Notes under the pieces: model-generated
Told to the model about the DNA's origin: nothing
Seen by the model: only the letters and a program-made list of their open reading frames with translations
The model's database searches: none
Origin: Hankyongella ginsenosidimutans
Lineage (GTDB): Bacteria > Pseudomonadota > Alphaproteobacteria > Sphingomonadales > Sphingomonadaceae
Reading direction: 5' to 3'
DNA: 64,000 bases
Assembly: GCF_005144965.1 (NCBI RefSeq)
Contig: NZ_CP039704.1
Location: forward strand, 496,001-560,000
In this document: positions 32,678-43,286 of the stretch, piece by piece
How positions within the stretch are numbered: the stretch's first letter is position 1
Layout of the letters: each line of letters begins with the position of its first letter
Program-made: the position numbers and the translations under genes

Positions 32678-34749
32678 AATCAGCAATGTGATCGTGCAGG
32701 CGCTCGACTTGGGCGCGCACCTCTTCGCTGGCATCCTGCACCTGCTGGGAGGCCGTACGCGTATCGGTCGCCGCCCTGTCCACCTCGACGATGCCATCGG
32801 CCGTCCTTGAACACCGCTCGCGACCGTTCCGACCGCCCGGTTTATATCAGCGATCGCGCCAGTCTGTTCGTTGATGGACGTCGCAATCTTGCCCGCCGCC
32901 GCATTGACCTGGCTGATGGCCATGTTAATTGCGCGAATTGCGCCGACAGCTTCATCGGTGCTCGACTGAATGGCGGCAATCTGGTCTGCGATCTCCCGCG
33001 TCGCCTGCGCCGTCTGTCCCGCGAGCGCTTTGACCTCGCCGGCAACGACGGCAAAGCCGCGCCCCGCCTCGCCAGCGCGCGCCGCCTCGATGGTGGCGTT
33101 CAGCGCCAAGAGGTTGGTCTGCTCAGCGATGGCGTCGATGAGCGACACGATCTCGCCGATCTTCTTTGCGGCATTGGACAAACTTTCAACCCGCTGGTCG
33201 GCCTGCATCGCCTTCTGGACGGCATCCGTGCTGATCGCACGCGCCGCGTTCACCTCGCTGGCAATCATCTGGATCGATGCGGAAACCTGTTCGACTGCCG
33301 GCACGACGGTGTTGACGCCATTTTGCGCCAGTTGTGCCGCTTCGGCGGCTTTTCCTGCCTGCGCATCGGTATGTTCGGACAAGCCGTGCATCTGGCGAGC
33401 GCAGGCGCCAAGCTGAACGGCGGAGGTACCAAGCCGTTGAATAGGTTGCGACATGCTTGTCTCTAGCTGCGTCGCAAGCGCAAGTATCGATGCCTGCTCC
33501 TTCTCCATGGCCTCGCGTGTCTGGGCTTCCCGCTCGGCAGCGCGTGCCTCCGCTTCGATCCGGGACTGTGCGGCAACCTGCGCTATAAGCTGTTCCTGCG
33601 CCTTAACGCGTTCCTGCTCGATTTCTGCCTCAAGCACCGCCTGTTCCCGAAGCGCCGCCTGGAAGGCCAGCAGACCTTGCGCCAGCGCGCCGACCTCGTT
33701 GCGCAGGTGAACGTAGGGAACCTGGATATCGACCCGATTTTGGGTCAAGCTCTGCATCACGCCGGTTAGGCGCCGGATCGCGCGATCCAGGCCGTAGCCG
33801 ACAAGGCCACCCATGAGGGCAGCACCTGCCAGTGTCACGGCAACGATTGCCAACTGGAGCAGCAATTTCTGGAAGGCGCGCTGGATGCGCTGCGAAAGCA
33901 GCCGGTCTAGTTCATCGCTGGCGGCCGACCACACCTCGGATGCGGCCGCTGTGGCGCCAAAGCCGTGCTCTTGAAAATTTGCACCCACTCCTAGGGGCTG
34001 AGCCCCGGTCAAGGCGCTGTGACGGATATTCGCCAGAGTCTCCTCAAGTGGCTTGAGAGCGTCCTCCAGCCGACGTTGCGCCACGCCGAGCGGCCCGTTC
34101 GCCAGCGAATGATCCACGTTCCCATCATAAGCAGCCGCGAAGCTGCTGCGCAGCGCGGCCGACGCCACAGTGTAGGCCGTGGCGTCGTTCAACAATGCCA
34201 GCCTGTTGGCGCTGCTTGGATCTTTTCATAATCCCGATAGCTCTGGTTCAGTGATACCAGCGCCGCCACAAGCGTCGGAAGCTTGGCGATCACCATATCC
34301 ATGGTGTAATAACTATCGAGATCCGGGTCGAGGATCAGGTTTGAGGTATCGCCCACCCTTGCGATCAGTGTTATGGTCGCGGCGATTGCCTCATTTTGCT
34401 GCATCCGGCTGTTCCGCTCCATGGCTTGGGGCCATCGGGCCAACAGATCCGCGAGCGCCTTGGACTGAGTGCCGCTTGCAAGCATGCCGTCGTATTGGGT
34501 CCTGCCCTCTTCTAGCGCCTCAACGGCCTTGGTCAGCAAAGACGAGGAACGCGCGGCTGGAGGCTGCGCTGTCGCCAAGTCTATTACCGGCCATATATTT
34601 TTCAGATAATCGACCCCGTTCTTTCCTTCTGGCTGAATGCTATGCTGTCCTGCGCATTCATCACCAGAAGCGAGACGACGACGCCGAGCGGCACAAGAAA
34701 GAGCGCAAAAGCAGTAAAGCTTATGCGGAATCGAAAGGCGATCAAGCAT
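32643..34749 (-). CDS. Methyl-accepting chemotaxis protein
   Basis: Transmembrane chemoreceptor of about 690 residues. First membrane segment ([17 protein letters not shown]), a helical periplasmic sensor of about 290 residues, second membrane segment ([19 protein letters not shown]), a HAMP-like coiled region, then the signalling hairpin with [19 protein letters not shown] and [20 protein letters not shown]. Indels near 34700, 34200 and 32800; repaired, the protein ends [11 protein letters not shown] followed by a short tail. The exact start is unclear because the first indel lies inside the first membrane segment. The ligand cannot be inferred. Confidence 0.9.
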
Positions 34750-34861
34750 GCTGCACCGCTACGAGAAGTGGATGAACACGTGACGCATATGGTACCGACT
34801 GCGCCGCAATTTACGACACACGTTACCGCAACTGATGTACCCGCTACAGATTGAGGTAAGT

Positions 34862-36254
34862 TTAACGGAAGAGCGAAACTTTCGAGACACCAGGGCCGCT
34901 ATGCCCCTCGCCTTTGGCGATGACGCAATTGCGCCCGTTCTGTTTCGCTTCGTACAACGCCATGTCGGCGCGCTCCAGCACGGTCAGGCAATCCTCTTCG
35001 AAGCTTTCCAGCGCGGCGATGCCAATGCTGGCGCTGATTTTCACCTGTTCCCCGCCCGACAGGTGAAATACCTCGGCATACGTCACTTCGTTAAGGCGGC
35101 GGGCGATGTTGGTCGCGGTCGTGAGATCCGTGTCGGGCATGAGGATCACGAACTCCTCCCCGCCATAGCGCGCCGCCAGATCGATCCCGCGCACGTTGCG
35201 GGAAATTCGCTCCGCGAACTGGCGCAATACCTGATCGCCGACAGCGTGGCCCCAGCGGTCGTTGACGGATTTGAAGTGATCGATGTCGATCATCGCCAGC
35301 GCGAAGGGACGGCGGCAGGCGCGCGCGCGCCTCCAGTGTACGCAGATGCGACTCAAGGTAATGCCGGTTGTACAGCCCCGTCACGGCGTCGGTCACCGCC
35401 AGTTGCATCGAGAGGTGCATGTTCTCCCGCAGCTTGTCGGTGATGCATTTGCGCTTCCAGAGGCTGCGCAGGCGAGCCCGTATTTCACTCTCGTCGGTCG
35501 GCAGTTTCAGGCAGTCACCAACGCCCAGTTCGAATGCCTTGGCCAGCGGACGGACATCGCCGGACTCGTTGGCCGCCAGAATCGCGATCCCGCGGGTTTC
35601 TCGCATCGAGCGAAGCCGGGCGATCGCCTGCAGCCCGAACTGTGGATAGCTGCCAAGGTGCACCACAACCACATCGGTATCGTGCTGAGTCAGGCGCTCG
35701 AAACCATCGGTGGCACTGTAGCGGTTGACCAGCGTCAGGTTGGACAGTTGCTGCTCGAAGGCCTCCGCTTCGCCGGAAACGGCGAGCAGCGAGACCTTGA
35801 TTTGTTGATCCGGGCAGGGGTCGCGCCAACCGCATTGGTGAAGACCAGGTCGGTCAGCGAGCGGCTGCGCAGTTCATCGAGCGTGAGTTTAAGCCGGAGC
35901 AGGGACCGCACCCGCGCTTGCAGCTCCAGATCGACGATCGGCTTGACCAGGAAGTCATCGGCCCCGGCCTCGAGCCCAGGCCCTCGTTCGGCCGGGCCGT
36001 CGACGCCGGTCATCATCAGAACCGGGATATGCGCGGTATGCGGATCGGACTTCAGGCGCCGGCAAACCTCGAAGCCGTCCATTTCCGGCATGACGATGTC
36101 GAGGATGATGAGGTCGGGGGTCCAACGTCACGATATCGAGCGCTGACTGGCCGCTATCCGCAGTCACAACTTCATAATATTCGTCCCGCAGTTTGCGTTC
36201 CAGCAACTGGCGGACCAGTTCGAGATCATCGACAACCAGGACGCGGGCGGTCAC
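34862..36254 (-). CDS. pleD: Response regulator diguanylate cyclase PleD
   Basis: Receiver-receiver-GGDEF protein making c-di-GMP. The first receiver has [16 protein letters not shown] and, after repair near 36118, [15 protein letters not shown] with the phosphoacceptor Asp; a second, divergent receiver follows. The cyclase domain has [16 protein letters not shown], an RGID inhibitory site five residues before the active motif GGEEF, and SASIGIA. Further indels near 35820 and 35325. GTG start with AAAGGTGG upstream, 21 bases after divK, the conserved divK-pleD operon. Confidence 0.93.
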
Positions 36255-36275
36255 GGAATTGCCACCTTTCGGGCT

Positions 36276-36636
36276 TCAAGCGAATTGCCGAACAGTTTCT
36301 ATGAAACGCAGGACGGAAATCGGCTTCGCGATGTAAGCTTCGCAGCCGCCCCTTTATCCGCTCCTCATCGCCTTTCATAGCAAAAGCTGTTACGGCGACG
36401 ACAGGAATCTGGCTCAAATCGGGATCCTGCTTGATCCAGCGCGTCACATCGAGGCCGGAAACTTCCGGCAGTTGGATATCCATCAGGATCAGGTCGGGCC
36501 TGTGTTCTCTGGCAAGGCTTATGACCGCCTTGCCGTCGCGCGTCTGGACAGTGCGGTAAGCGTGCGCTTCCAGCAGATCGCAGAAAAGCTTCATATTCAG
36601 CTCGTTGTCTTCCACGACGAGCACGGTCTTCTGCAT
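36276..36636 (-). CDS. divK: Single-domain response regulator DivK
   Basis: 120-residue receiver protein that acts with DivL/CckA to set CtrA activity. [20 protein letters not shown] carries the acidic pocket, D53 in [17 protein letters not shown] matches the DivK phosphorylation site, and [16 protein letters not shown] precedes an indel near 36355. Repaired, it ends [20 protein letters not shown], with the conserved Lys. ATG is preceded by AGGGAAGG. Upstream partner of pleD. Confidence 0.93.
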
Positions 36637-36876
36637 GTGGCCTTCCCTCTGCCCAAAGCGACACGGCGCTGCGTCCACGCTACCCTGGAACGCATACGAC
36701 ATGAACAGCGCGTGGAACCCCTGATTTGTTGCTGCTTAACAGAAAATCCTTAGAGTTGAAACCTGCTCCGTTGCCTGCCCCTGATCCAATTTGGCACAGT
36801 TTCTTTTCAGGCTTCAAAATGCGACGAGACTGAAAATTCAGCATGACGACAAATTAAAAAAGTAACACTAAGACCC

Positions 36877-36892
36877 TTAATAAGACGTTACC
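36877..36892 (+). promoter_or_regulatory. CtrA-like site TTAA-N7-TTACC
   Basis: TTAA, seven bases, TTACC, one base from the TTAA-N7-TTAAC consensus, 16-31 bases upstream of the GPREF gene start in the 271-base region divergent with divK. Plausible because ChpT, DivK and PleD are encoded here; unproven. Confidence 0.4.
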
Positions 36893-36907
36893 AGAAAGGA
36901 CAAAGGG

Positions 36908-37580
36908 GTGCTCGGATCCATCGATCCGCAAAGCCCAGGCGGCGAGACCGGGCGCATTGGGGAGATCGCCGGACGGTTGATCGCGGAGATGGATTTGACC
37001 TCTCCCGTCTCCGTCGGCCAACGCGATCTGTTGCGGCAGGTGCTGCAGTTTGCAACCGATGCGGAACACACCATGATGCGGCAGGCGCAGCAGCTGAGCT
37101 CGCTGCGCGACTCGACCCTGATCGACGATATGACCGGGGTACCGAACAAGCGCGGCCTGGAGCGGTTGTTCGCCCGCTCGGTGGCGTTTTCGTCACGCTA
37201 TGGCGACACCGCTGTTCTCGTGAAAGTGGAAATCCGCGACCATGAACAGACGCTCAACGGCCTTCCGCCGCTCCAGCTCTCCTCGACGCTGTACGCGGTG
37301 GCACGGACCGTCAGCCGGCTGATCCGCTCAAGCGACGTTCTCGCACGCATCGGCCCGCGTGAATTCGCCATCCTGCTGGAGCGATGCCCCAGGCATCGGC
37401 ACCGGACAAGGCGCGCGCGATCTGCCGCGAGCTTAACAAGATCGACATCGAGACCGCGGACGGGCGGCAGCCGCTGCAGTTCGGCTTCGGGCTGGCTGCG
37501 ATTTCCCGCAGGCGACGCTGGCCAGCGCCCTGGCGCTGGCGGAACGCGACATGCTGCGGCGCTCTCTCGGGCCGGCCTGA
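36908..37580 (+). CDS. Degenerate GGDEF-domain protein (GPREF) with I-site
   Basis: About 223 residues. The N-terminal 75 residues are helical; the C-terminal part is a GGDEF fold beginning IDDMTGVPNKRGLERLF. The active-site motif is GPREF in place of GGDEF, so cyclase activity is unlikely, but RSSD lies exactly five residues before it, the position of the c-di-GMP inhibitory site. This suggests a c-di-GMP receptor. Indels near 37388 and 37513; repaired, it ends LALAERDMLRRSLGPA. GTG start with AAGGA upstream. Divergent from divK-pleD. Confidence 0.78.
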
Positions 37581-37725
37581 GGTCTTGCTGGATCGCCGCG
37601 GCTGCCGTGCAGCCTCGTGATGACGGCGACGCATCAAGCGAAACAGGACTGGCTCTAGCCAGCACCGGCGGTTTTGCGTAAGTGTTTCTGGTTGTTTCAT
37701 GAACCATACGCCGTGAGGTTATCCG

Positions 37726-38192
37726 ATGTTCGTTGAGTCGCGCCTGGTTGAACTGGGGTTTCCCTGCCTCAGCCGGCCGCCCCGGTCGCCAACTACGTTC
37801 CCTGGGTCAAGAGCGGCAACCAGCTCTACGTGTCCGGCCAGTTGCCGCTGCGCGATGGCGTGCTCGCCTACACCGGCAAGGTCGGCGAGACCGTCTCGGT
37901 CGAGGATGCGACGCAGGCCGCCCGCCTGTGCGGGATCAATCTGCTCGCACAGGCGAAGGCGGCGCTTGGCTCGCTGGAGAAAGTGCGGCGCGTGGTGAAG
38001 CTTGGCGCGTTCGTCAGTTCGGCCTCCGACTTTACCCGGCAGCCAGTGGTCGCCAACGGCGCATCCGATCTGATGGTGGCGGCATTCGGCGAGACGGTCG
38101 GCCGGCATGCCCGCAGCGCCGTCGGCGTTAACGTGCTGCCGCTCGACGCCGCGGTGGAAATCGATGCCGTTTTCGAAATCGATCCCGATTGA
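37726..38192 (+). CDS. RidA/YjgF family protein
   Basis: About 154 residues of the RidA-like enamine/imine deaminase fold (YVPWVKSGNQLYVSGQLPLR, RVVKLGAFVSSASDF, GRHARSAVGVNVLPLDAAVE). The conserved Arg in ARSAVGV is present. A missing C in the CCC run near 37767 separates the first 13 residues. ATG with GAGG eight bases upstream. First gene of a three-gene cluster with a GDPD-like and a COG3146 protein. Confidence 0.88.
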
Positions 38193-38250
38193 TTTTAACC
38201 GAACAGGCAGGGCACAACCCTTATTGGCGTTCATGTAAAGAGAGGGCTGC

Positions 38251-39089
38251 ATGCCACCTGCCTCGCCACCGGTAAGAGACAGCGGCGCTAGCGTTCGCCT
38301 AGCCTGGCTCACCCGTCAGCCGTTCGCCTGGCGCGGTTCGGTCGCCCCTGATGCCCCGCCCAATACGCTGGCGGCGCTCGACAGGGCGAGCCGCACCGGG
38401 TTCGGTATCGTCATCGACGTCCAGCAGACCTTCGATAGCGACGTTGTCGTCTTCGGGGATCCGATGCTCGAAGGTTTGACCGATATCGAGGGGCCCTCCT
38501 ATGGTGCCAATGTGCTGCAGGAAACCCGGATCAAGGGTACGGCGCACACGATTCCGGTTCTGATGTCGGCGCTGCTGCAAGTCGGCGGGCGCACCCCGAT
38601 CATCATGAACGCCATGACCACCAGCGCCAGGATGCGACCGCTCTGCTATGCGATTCGCCGGGCGCTGGAGGGCTACCGCGGCCCATGCGCCGTCATGTCG
38701 ACCGATCCGGAGGTGGTCTGCTGGTTCGGCCGGAACATGCCGAATATCCCGCGCGCCATCAACGTGACGCCGGAGACGGCGGAGTTCGGCCGCGGGCGAT
38801 CATGCCGCCCGGCATGCGGCTGCTCTCGGCGGTCATGCGCGCGCGCCCGCATTTCATGGCGTTCCAGGCCAACAGCCTGCCCAACCGATTGGCGACGCGC
38901 CTGCGCAACCATGGCATCCCGATCCTCGCCATGGGCGTCGGCAGCATGCAGGCGCACATGCGGGTCAACAATCACGCGGACAATGTGGCGATCGACACCT
39001 TGGCGATGTCCGGCGCGTCGACCGTCGCATCCGTTCCGCACGACGCGCAAGCGCCGCAGCGTCGCGCGGAGCCGGGGTTGGCGCGATAG
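38251..39089 (+). CDS. Glycerophosphodiester phosphodiesterase-like protein lacking catalytic histidines
   Basis: About 280 residues with the GDPD layout: PFAWRG at the AHRG position, APPNTLAALDRA, IVIDVQQTFDSDVVVFGD, and a C-terminal ILAMGVGSM, ADNVAIDTL. The two catalytic histidines are replaced (Trp27 for the HRG histidine, Gly69 for the HD histidine), the ExD glutamate is Val54 and the later IEIK glutamate position reads MNAM. It is probably inactive as a phosphodiesterase. An indel near 38795 joins FG to IMPPGMRLLSAVMRARPHF. ATG with AGAGGG upstream. Confidence 0.75.
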
Positions 39090-39105
39090 TGCCAGTCGAC
39101 CAGCC

Positions 39106-40231
39106 ATGGCCGTTCTGAGCGCGCATACGAGCGTCGATGCTATCGCAGCACATGATTGGGACGCCTGTGCCGGCACGGGCAACCCGTTCGTCCGCCATGC
39201 GTTTTTCATGCGCTTGAAGCCAGCGACAGCGCCTGCGCCGCCACGGGCTGGCTGCCGCTGCACCTGAGCGTCGATCTGGGCGACGGCATCGCCGGCATCG
39301 CGCCCGCCTATGTAAAAGCCACTCGCAGGGCGAATATGTGTTCGATCACGGCTGGGCCGACGCCTTCGAGCGCGCCGGCGGCCGCTATTACCCCAAGCTG
39401 CAGGTGAGCGTTCCGTTCACCCCGGCGACCGGGCCACGCCTGATGACACGCACGCCGGACGCTGCCCCGCACCTGATCGCCGGACTGCAGGCGCTGGCTG
39501 AGGGCAACGGCTTGTCCTCAGTCCATGCAACCTTTCTGACCCAGGATCAGGCGGAACTGTTGGATGCCGCCGGCTGGCTGATCCGCATGGACCGGCAGTT
39601 CCACTGGCAGGACGCCGGCTATGGCGATTTCGAGGGATTTCTCGGCCCTCGCCTCACGCAAGCGCAAAGCGATCCGCAAGGAGCGTGCGACCGCGCTTGA
39701 AGGCGGCATTTCCATTCGCTGGATCACCGGCGCAGACCTCAGGCAAGCGCACTGGGACGCGTTTTGGACCTTCTATCAGGATACGGGGGCGCGCAAATGG
39801 GGCAGCCCTACCTCACGCGCCGTTTCTTCTCGATGCTCGGCGAGGCCATGGCGGAGTCGGTCCTGCTGGTGTTCGCCTATCGGAACGGCCGCCCGGTCGC
39901 CGGGGCGCTCAACCTCATCGGCGCGGACACGCTCTACGGCCGCTACTGGGGCGCGATCGAGGACCATCCCTGCCTGCATTTCGAGGTCTGCTATTATCAG
40001 GCGATCGACTTCGCGCTCGCGCGTGGCCTGACGCGGGTCGAGGCTGGTGCGCAAGGCGAACACAAGCTAGCGCGCGGCTATGCGCCGACGCCCACATGGT
40101 CGGCGCACTGGATCGCCCATGCCGGACTGCGCCGCGCGGTGGCCGATTTTCTGGACCACGAGCGCCGCGCCATGGCGGACATCATCGCCGAACTGGATCA
40201 GGCGACGCCGTTCCGGCGACAATCGGAATAG
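39106..40231 (+). CDS. COG3146 (DUF482) GNAT-like acyltransferase protein
   Basis: About 375 residues. Recognised by FVRHAFF near the start, GWLPLHLSVDLGDGIAGIAPA, YVFDHGWADAFERAGGRYYP, SVHATFLTQDQ and the C-terminal EAGAQGEHKLARGY. The family is related to FemAB/GNAT transferases; its substrate is not known to me. Indels near 39215, 39325, 39650 and 39795 divide it into five pieces that read head to tail. ATG lies 17 bases after the GDPD-like stop, suggesting co-transcription. Confidence 0.83.
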
Positions 40232-40301
40232 CGTCAGTCCGCCTTTGAGGCATCAAAGGCCGGATAAAAGGGCCTGCTCTTATGCCTGAGGCCTTTCTTG
40301 G

Positions 40302-40411
40302 GTAGTGTCTCAGTTTGAAACCTCCCCGCTCACCCTGAGCTGGACGAAGGAGAGCGGCTCGTGGTTCGGTCCGAGCTCACCACGAGCGGATTTTTCAAAC
40401 TGAGATACTAC
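40302..40411. repeat. MITE-like palindromic element, copy 1
   Basis: Terminal inverted repeats of 19 bases with one mismatch (40302-40320 and 40393-40411) flank a second inverted repeat, GCTCGTGGT/ACCACGAGC (40357-40365, 40379-40387). Non-coding, between convergent genes. The core recurs in opposite orientation at about 46011-46075. Confidence 0.65.
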
Positions 40412-40429
40412 ACTTTCTTGTCGTTTCTA

Positions 40430-40455
40430 GGCCCTTCCCGTTAACGGGAAGAGCC
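40430..40455. terminator. Terminator hairpin after phosphomannomutase
   Basis: GGCCCTTCCCG, loop TTAA, CGGGAAGAGCC: an 11-base stem with one G-U pair, at the 3' end of the minus-strand phosphomannomutase gene and facing the repeat element. No poly-U tract. Confidence 0.5.
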
Positions 40456-41831
40456 TAATGGGCGACGGTCACGGCGGCGACGCCGCTGGCGGCGAGCTGG
40501 GCGTTGATCTGCGCGACCAGTCGCTCAAGGCCATCGGGCGACGCGGACTCGGCGCGGGCGACCAGCACATCCTGCGTGTTGGAAGCACGCAGCAGCCACC
40601 AGCCATCGGCCGTATTCACCCGTGCGCCATCGATGTCGTTGACCTGCGCGCCGTCCGCGCCGAGGCGCGCCATGACCTCGCCGATCACGGCAAACTTGCG
40701 CTCCTCGGAGCAGGGGAAGCGCAGTTCCGGCGTGCTGACCAGTTCGGGCATCGCACTCTTGAGCACGCTGAGGTCGCCACCGAGCGCGCTGACCGCCTCG
40801 ATCAGGCGCACGCCGGCATAGAGCGCATCATCGAAGCCGTAATAGCGGTCCGCGAAGAACACGTGGCCGCTCATCTCGCCCGCGAGCGGACTGCCGGTTT
40901 CCTTCATCTTGGCCTTGATGAGGGAGTGCCCGGTCTTCCACATCAGCGGCTGGCCGCCGAGCGCTGCTATGCGATCGTACAGCAGCTGGCTTGACTTAAC
41001 GTCGCCGATCACGATCGCGCCCGGATGCTGCTTCAGCAGGGCCTCCGCATAGATCGCCAGCAACTGGTCGCCCCAGATCACCCGGCCCTTGCCGTCGATG
41101 GCACCGATGCGGTCCCCGTCACCGTCGAAGGCGATGCCGAAGTCGAGGCCGCCATCCGCCACCGCCTGCTTCAGCTGCTCAAGGTTGGCCTCGACCGTCG
41201 GGTCCGGGTGGTGCGCCGGGAAGGTGCCGTCGACCCGGCTGTTGAGCAGGACATGCTCGCCCGGAAGCCTGGCGGCCAGCTTTTCCAGCGCCGGGCCGGC
41301 GGCGCCGTTGCCCGCATCCCACGCGATGCGGAAGCCAGTGCCCTGGAAGCCCTCCAGCAGGCGGGCGACATACTGGTCGAGCAGGTCGATCGACTGTTCG
41401 TCGCCTGCGCCGCTTTCCCAGTCGCCGCGGGCCGCGACGGCACCGAGCGCCTTGATGGCATCGCCGAAGAACGGCGCGTGCCCGAGCATCATCTTGAAGC
41501 CGTTGTAGTTCGGCGGATTGTGCGAACCGGTGATCTGGATGCCGCCATCAGCGTTCAGCGCGTAGACGGCGTAATAGAGCATCGGTGTCGCGCCGAGGCC
41601 GATGCGCAGGGCGTCCACGCCCGCCTCGCGCAGGCCCATGACCAGCGCCTGTTCCAGGCTCGGCGAGGACAGCCGGCCATCGTAGCCGACCGCGACCCGG
41701 CTGCCGCCCTGCCGGCGCACGATGCTGCCGAAGCTGCGGCCGATCGCGCGGGCGTCGGCCTCGTTCAGGGTTTCGTCGATGACGCCGCGGATGTCGTATT
41801 CACGAAGAATGGTCGGGTGAAAATTGTGCAT
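40455..41831 (-). CDS. Phosphomannomutase/phosphoglucomutase
   Basis: 458-residue alpha-D-phosphohexomutase (ManB/AlgC type) interconverting hexose 1- and 6-phosphates for surface sugars. [16 protein letters not shown] begins the protein; the phosphoserine loop is [20 protein letters not shown] near residue 100, the metal loop [12 protein letters not shown] near residue 240, the sugar-specificity loop [18 protein letters not shown] near residue 320, and the phosphate loop [17 protein letters not shown] near the end. Intact. Confidence 0.93.
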   Translation of the reverse strand: MHNFHPTILREYDIRGVIDETLNEADARAIGRSFGSIVRRQGGSRVAVGYDGRLSSPSLEQALVMGLREAGVDALRIGLGATPMLYYAVYALNADGGIQITGSHNPPNYNGFKMMLGHAPFFGDAIKALGAVAARGDWESGAGDEQSIDLLDQYVARLLEGFQGTGFRIAWDAGNGAAGPALEKLAARLPGEHVLLNSRVDGTFPAHHPDPTVEANLEQLKQAVADGGLDFGIAFDGDGDRIGAIDGKGRVIWGDQLLAIYAEALLKQHPGAIVIGDVKSSQLLYDRIAALGGQPLMWKTGHSLIKAKMKETGSPLAGEMSGHVFFADRYYGFDDALYAGVRLIEAVSALGGDLSVLKSAMPELVSTPELRFPCSEERKFAVIGEVMARLGADGAQVNDIDGARVNTADGWWLLRASNTQDVLVARAESASPDGLERLVAQINAQLAASGVAAVTVAH

Positions 41832-41877
41832 GGCAGAAACGTCCGTGTAAGCAGCTGCGGAAAAGAACGTCCGGGCT

Positions 41878-42320
41878 TTAGGCTTTTGAACGACCTTCCG
41901 TCAATGCAGCCAGGATCCTGTCCCGGGCGGCGTTGATCTGCTGCGCCAACGCATCCGTGCCGCCCTTGTCAGGGTGAAGGCGCTGCATCAGCCGCTGGTG
42001 CGCGGCGCGCACATCGTCGGGGTGGCGGCCTCGGGCAGGCCGAGCAGTGCATAGGCGTCCTGGAGGCCGGGCTGCGCCGCGGGCGGCTCAGGCGGCTGGC
42101 GATTGAGCAGGCGGTGCAGGAGGCCTGCGGCGATGGCGGCGACAATCGGCAGCAGAACGCCGCCGCGCCCGGTCATCACCATGGCAACGCCAAGCGCAAG
42201 CGCGAGGCCGGCAAGCGTGTACACCAGCCGCTTGACGTCGCGCGGCCTGGCACGGGCGAGCCAGGGCAGCCCCGCCCAGGCCACTGCCAGCGCCGCCGCT
42301 GCCAGCAGCAGCGGGATCAT
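41878..42320 (-). CDS. Membrane-anchored J-domain protein
   Basis: About 147 residues: a hydrophobic N terminus ([19 protein letters not shown], then [14 protein letters not shown] and [17 protein letters not shown]) and a C-terminal J domain ([40 protein letters not shown]) with the HPD triad. The indel near 42020 hides the J-domain half. The architecture resembles Tim14/Pam18-type J proteins of alphaproteobacteria. The start overlaps the mipZ stop. Confidence 0.82.
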
Positions 42321-43137
42321 GCGGCGGTGTCACCAAGCACGAGGACGCCATCCTCCGTGGCCGCCTTCGCGACCGGCAGATTGAGGTTGCCCATCAGGTC
42401 GCGCAACTCCTGGCGCGCAGAAAGTTGCGACATGGTGAGCGGCGCGGCCTGGCCGAGGTCGAGCAGAGTCTGCCCTTGCGGGAACAGTTCCCGAAAGATC
42501 ACCCGCTCGGAAAGGCCGGGGATGACCCGGAAGCCGATGCGCTTGGCCAGTTGGTCCAGCGCATCGCCGACCCGGCGCATGTTGCGCGCTTCCAGATGCG
42601 ACAGGCGCGTACGCAGGACGATCCAGTCGATCGATTGACCATCGCGCCGGGCGCGCGCCTTGCGGCTGTTCCAGACCATCTCCGCATAGACGCTGGGGCG
42701 GGAGACCTTCAGGCTGTCGGGGTCGACCTGGCCGAGAAGATCGAAATCGACGAAGCTGTCATTCATCGGCGTAATGAGCGTATCGGCATGGGCGTGGGCC
42801 GCGCGCGACAGTGCACTGTCGCGGCCCGGGCAGTCGACGACGATCACATCCTTCTCGGCAAGCCAGGCGCCGCCTCGGAGTCGAAGCGCGCGGCGTCAGT
42901 CGCCTGATCGCCGTCCATCAGCGCCATAACCTCCGGCGTCGGTGGCGTCAGGCCATGGCGCGCGGCATGGGTCGCGCGGTTTTCCAGATACCGCGCCATG
43001 CTGCGCTGCCGGCCGTCGAGGTCAATCGCGCCGACCTTGAGGCCCTGGTGCGCAAGCGCGACCGCGATGTGGACAGCCGTGGTCGATTTGCCCGACCCGC
43101 CCTTCTCATTTCCCAATACGATGACATGCGCCTTCAT
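42317..43137 (-). CDS. mipZ: Division-plane positioning ATPase MipZ
   Basis: ParA-like ATPase that forms a bipolar gradient and inhibits FtsZ assembly away from midcell in many alphaproteobacteria. Deviant Walker A NEKGGSGKSTTAVHIAVAL at the N terminus, GAIDLDGRQRSMARYLENR, and after an indel near 42870 VIVVDCPGRDSALSRAAHA and TLITPMNDSFVDFDLLGQ. The SVYAEMVWNSRKARA and HLEARNMRRVGDAL segments are characteristic. About 273 residues; divergent from panC. Confidence 0.92.
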
Positions 43138-43286
43138 GACTGCGCAGACGCCCCAGCTTATCGTTGTCCCGCGACGTTGGCTCTTGCCTGCGCGTCGCTC
43201 CTGTTCAATCACTGTTTCGGCGATGTCCGATGCGCCGTCAACTGGCGCGTCGTCGTTGCGTCCACCAACCAGGTATCCCCACGACC

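Noticed and set aside
36740..36905. Possible small RNA or tRNA in the gap upstream of the GPREF gene
   Set aside because: No cloverleaf or strong hairpin with a terminator could be drawn; it looks like an ordinary promoter region.
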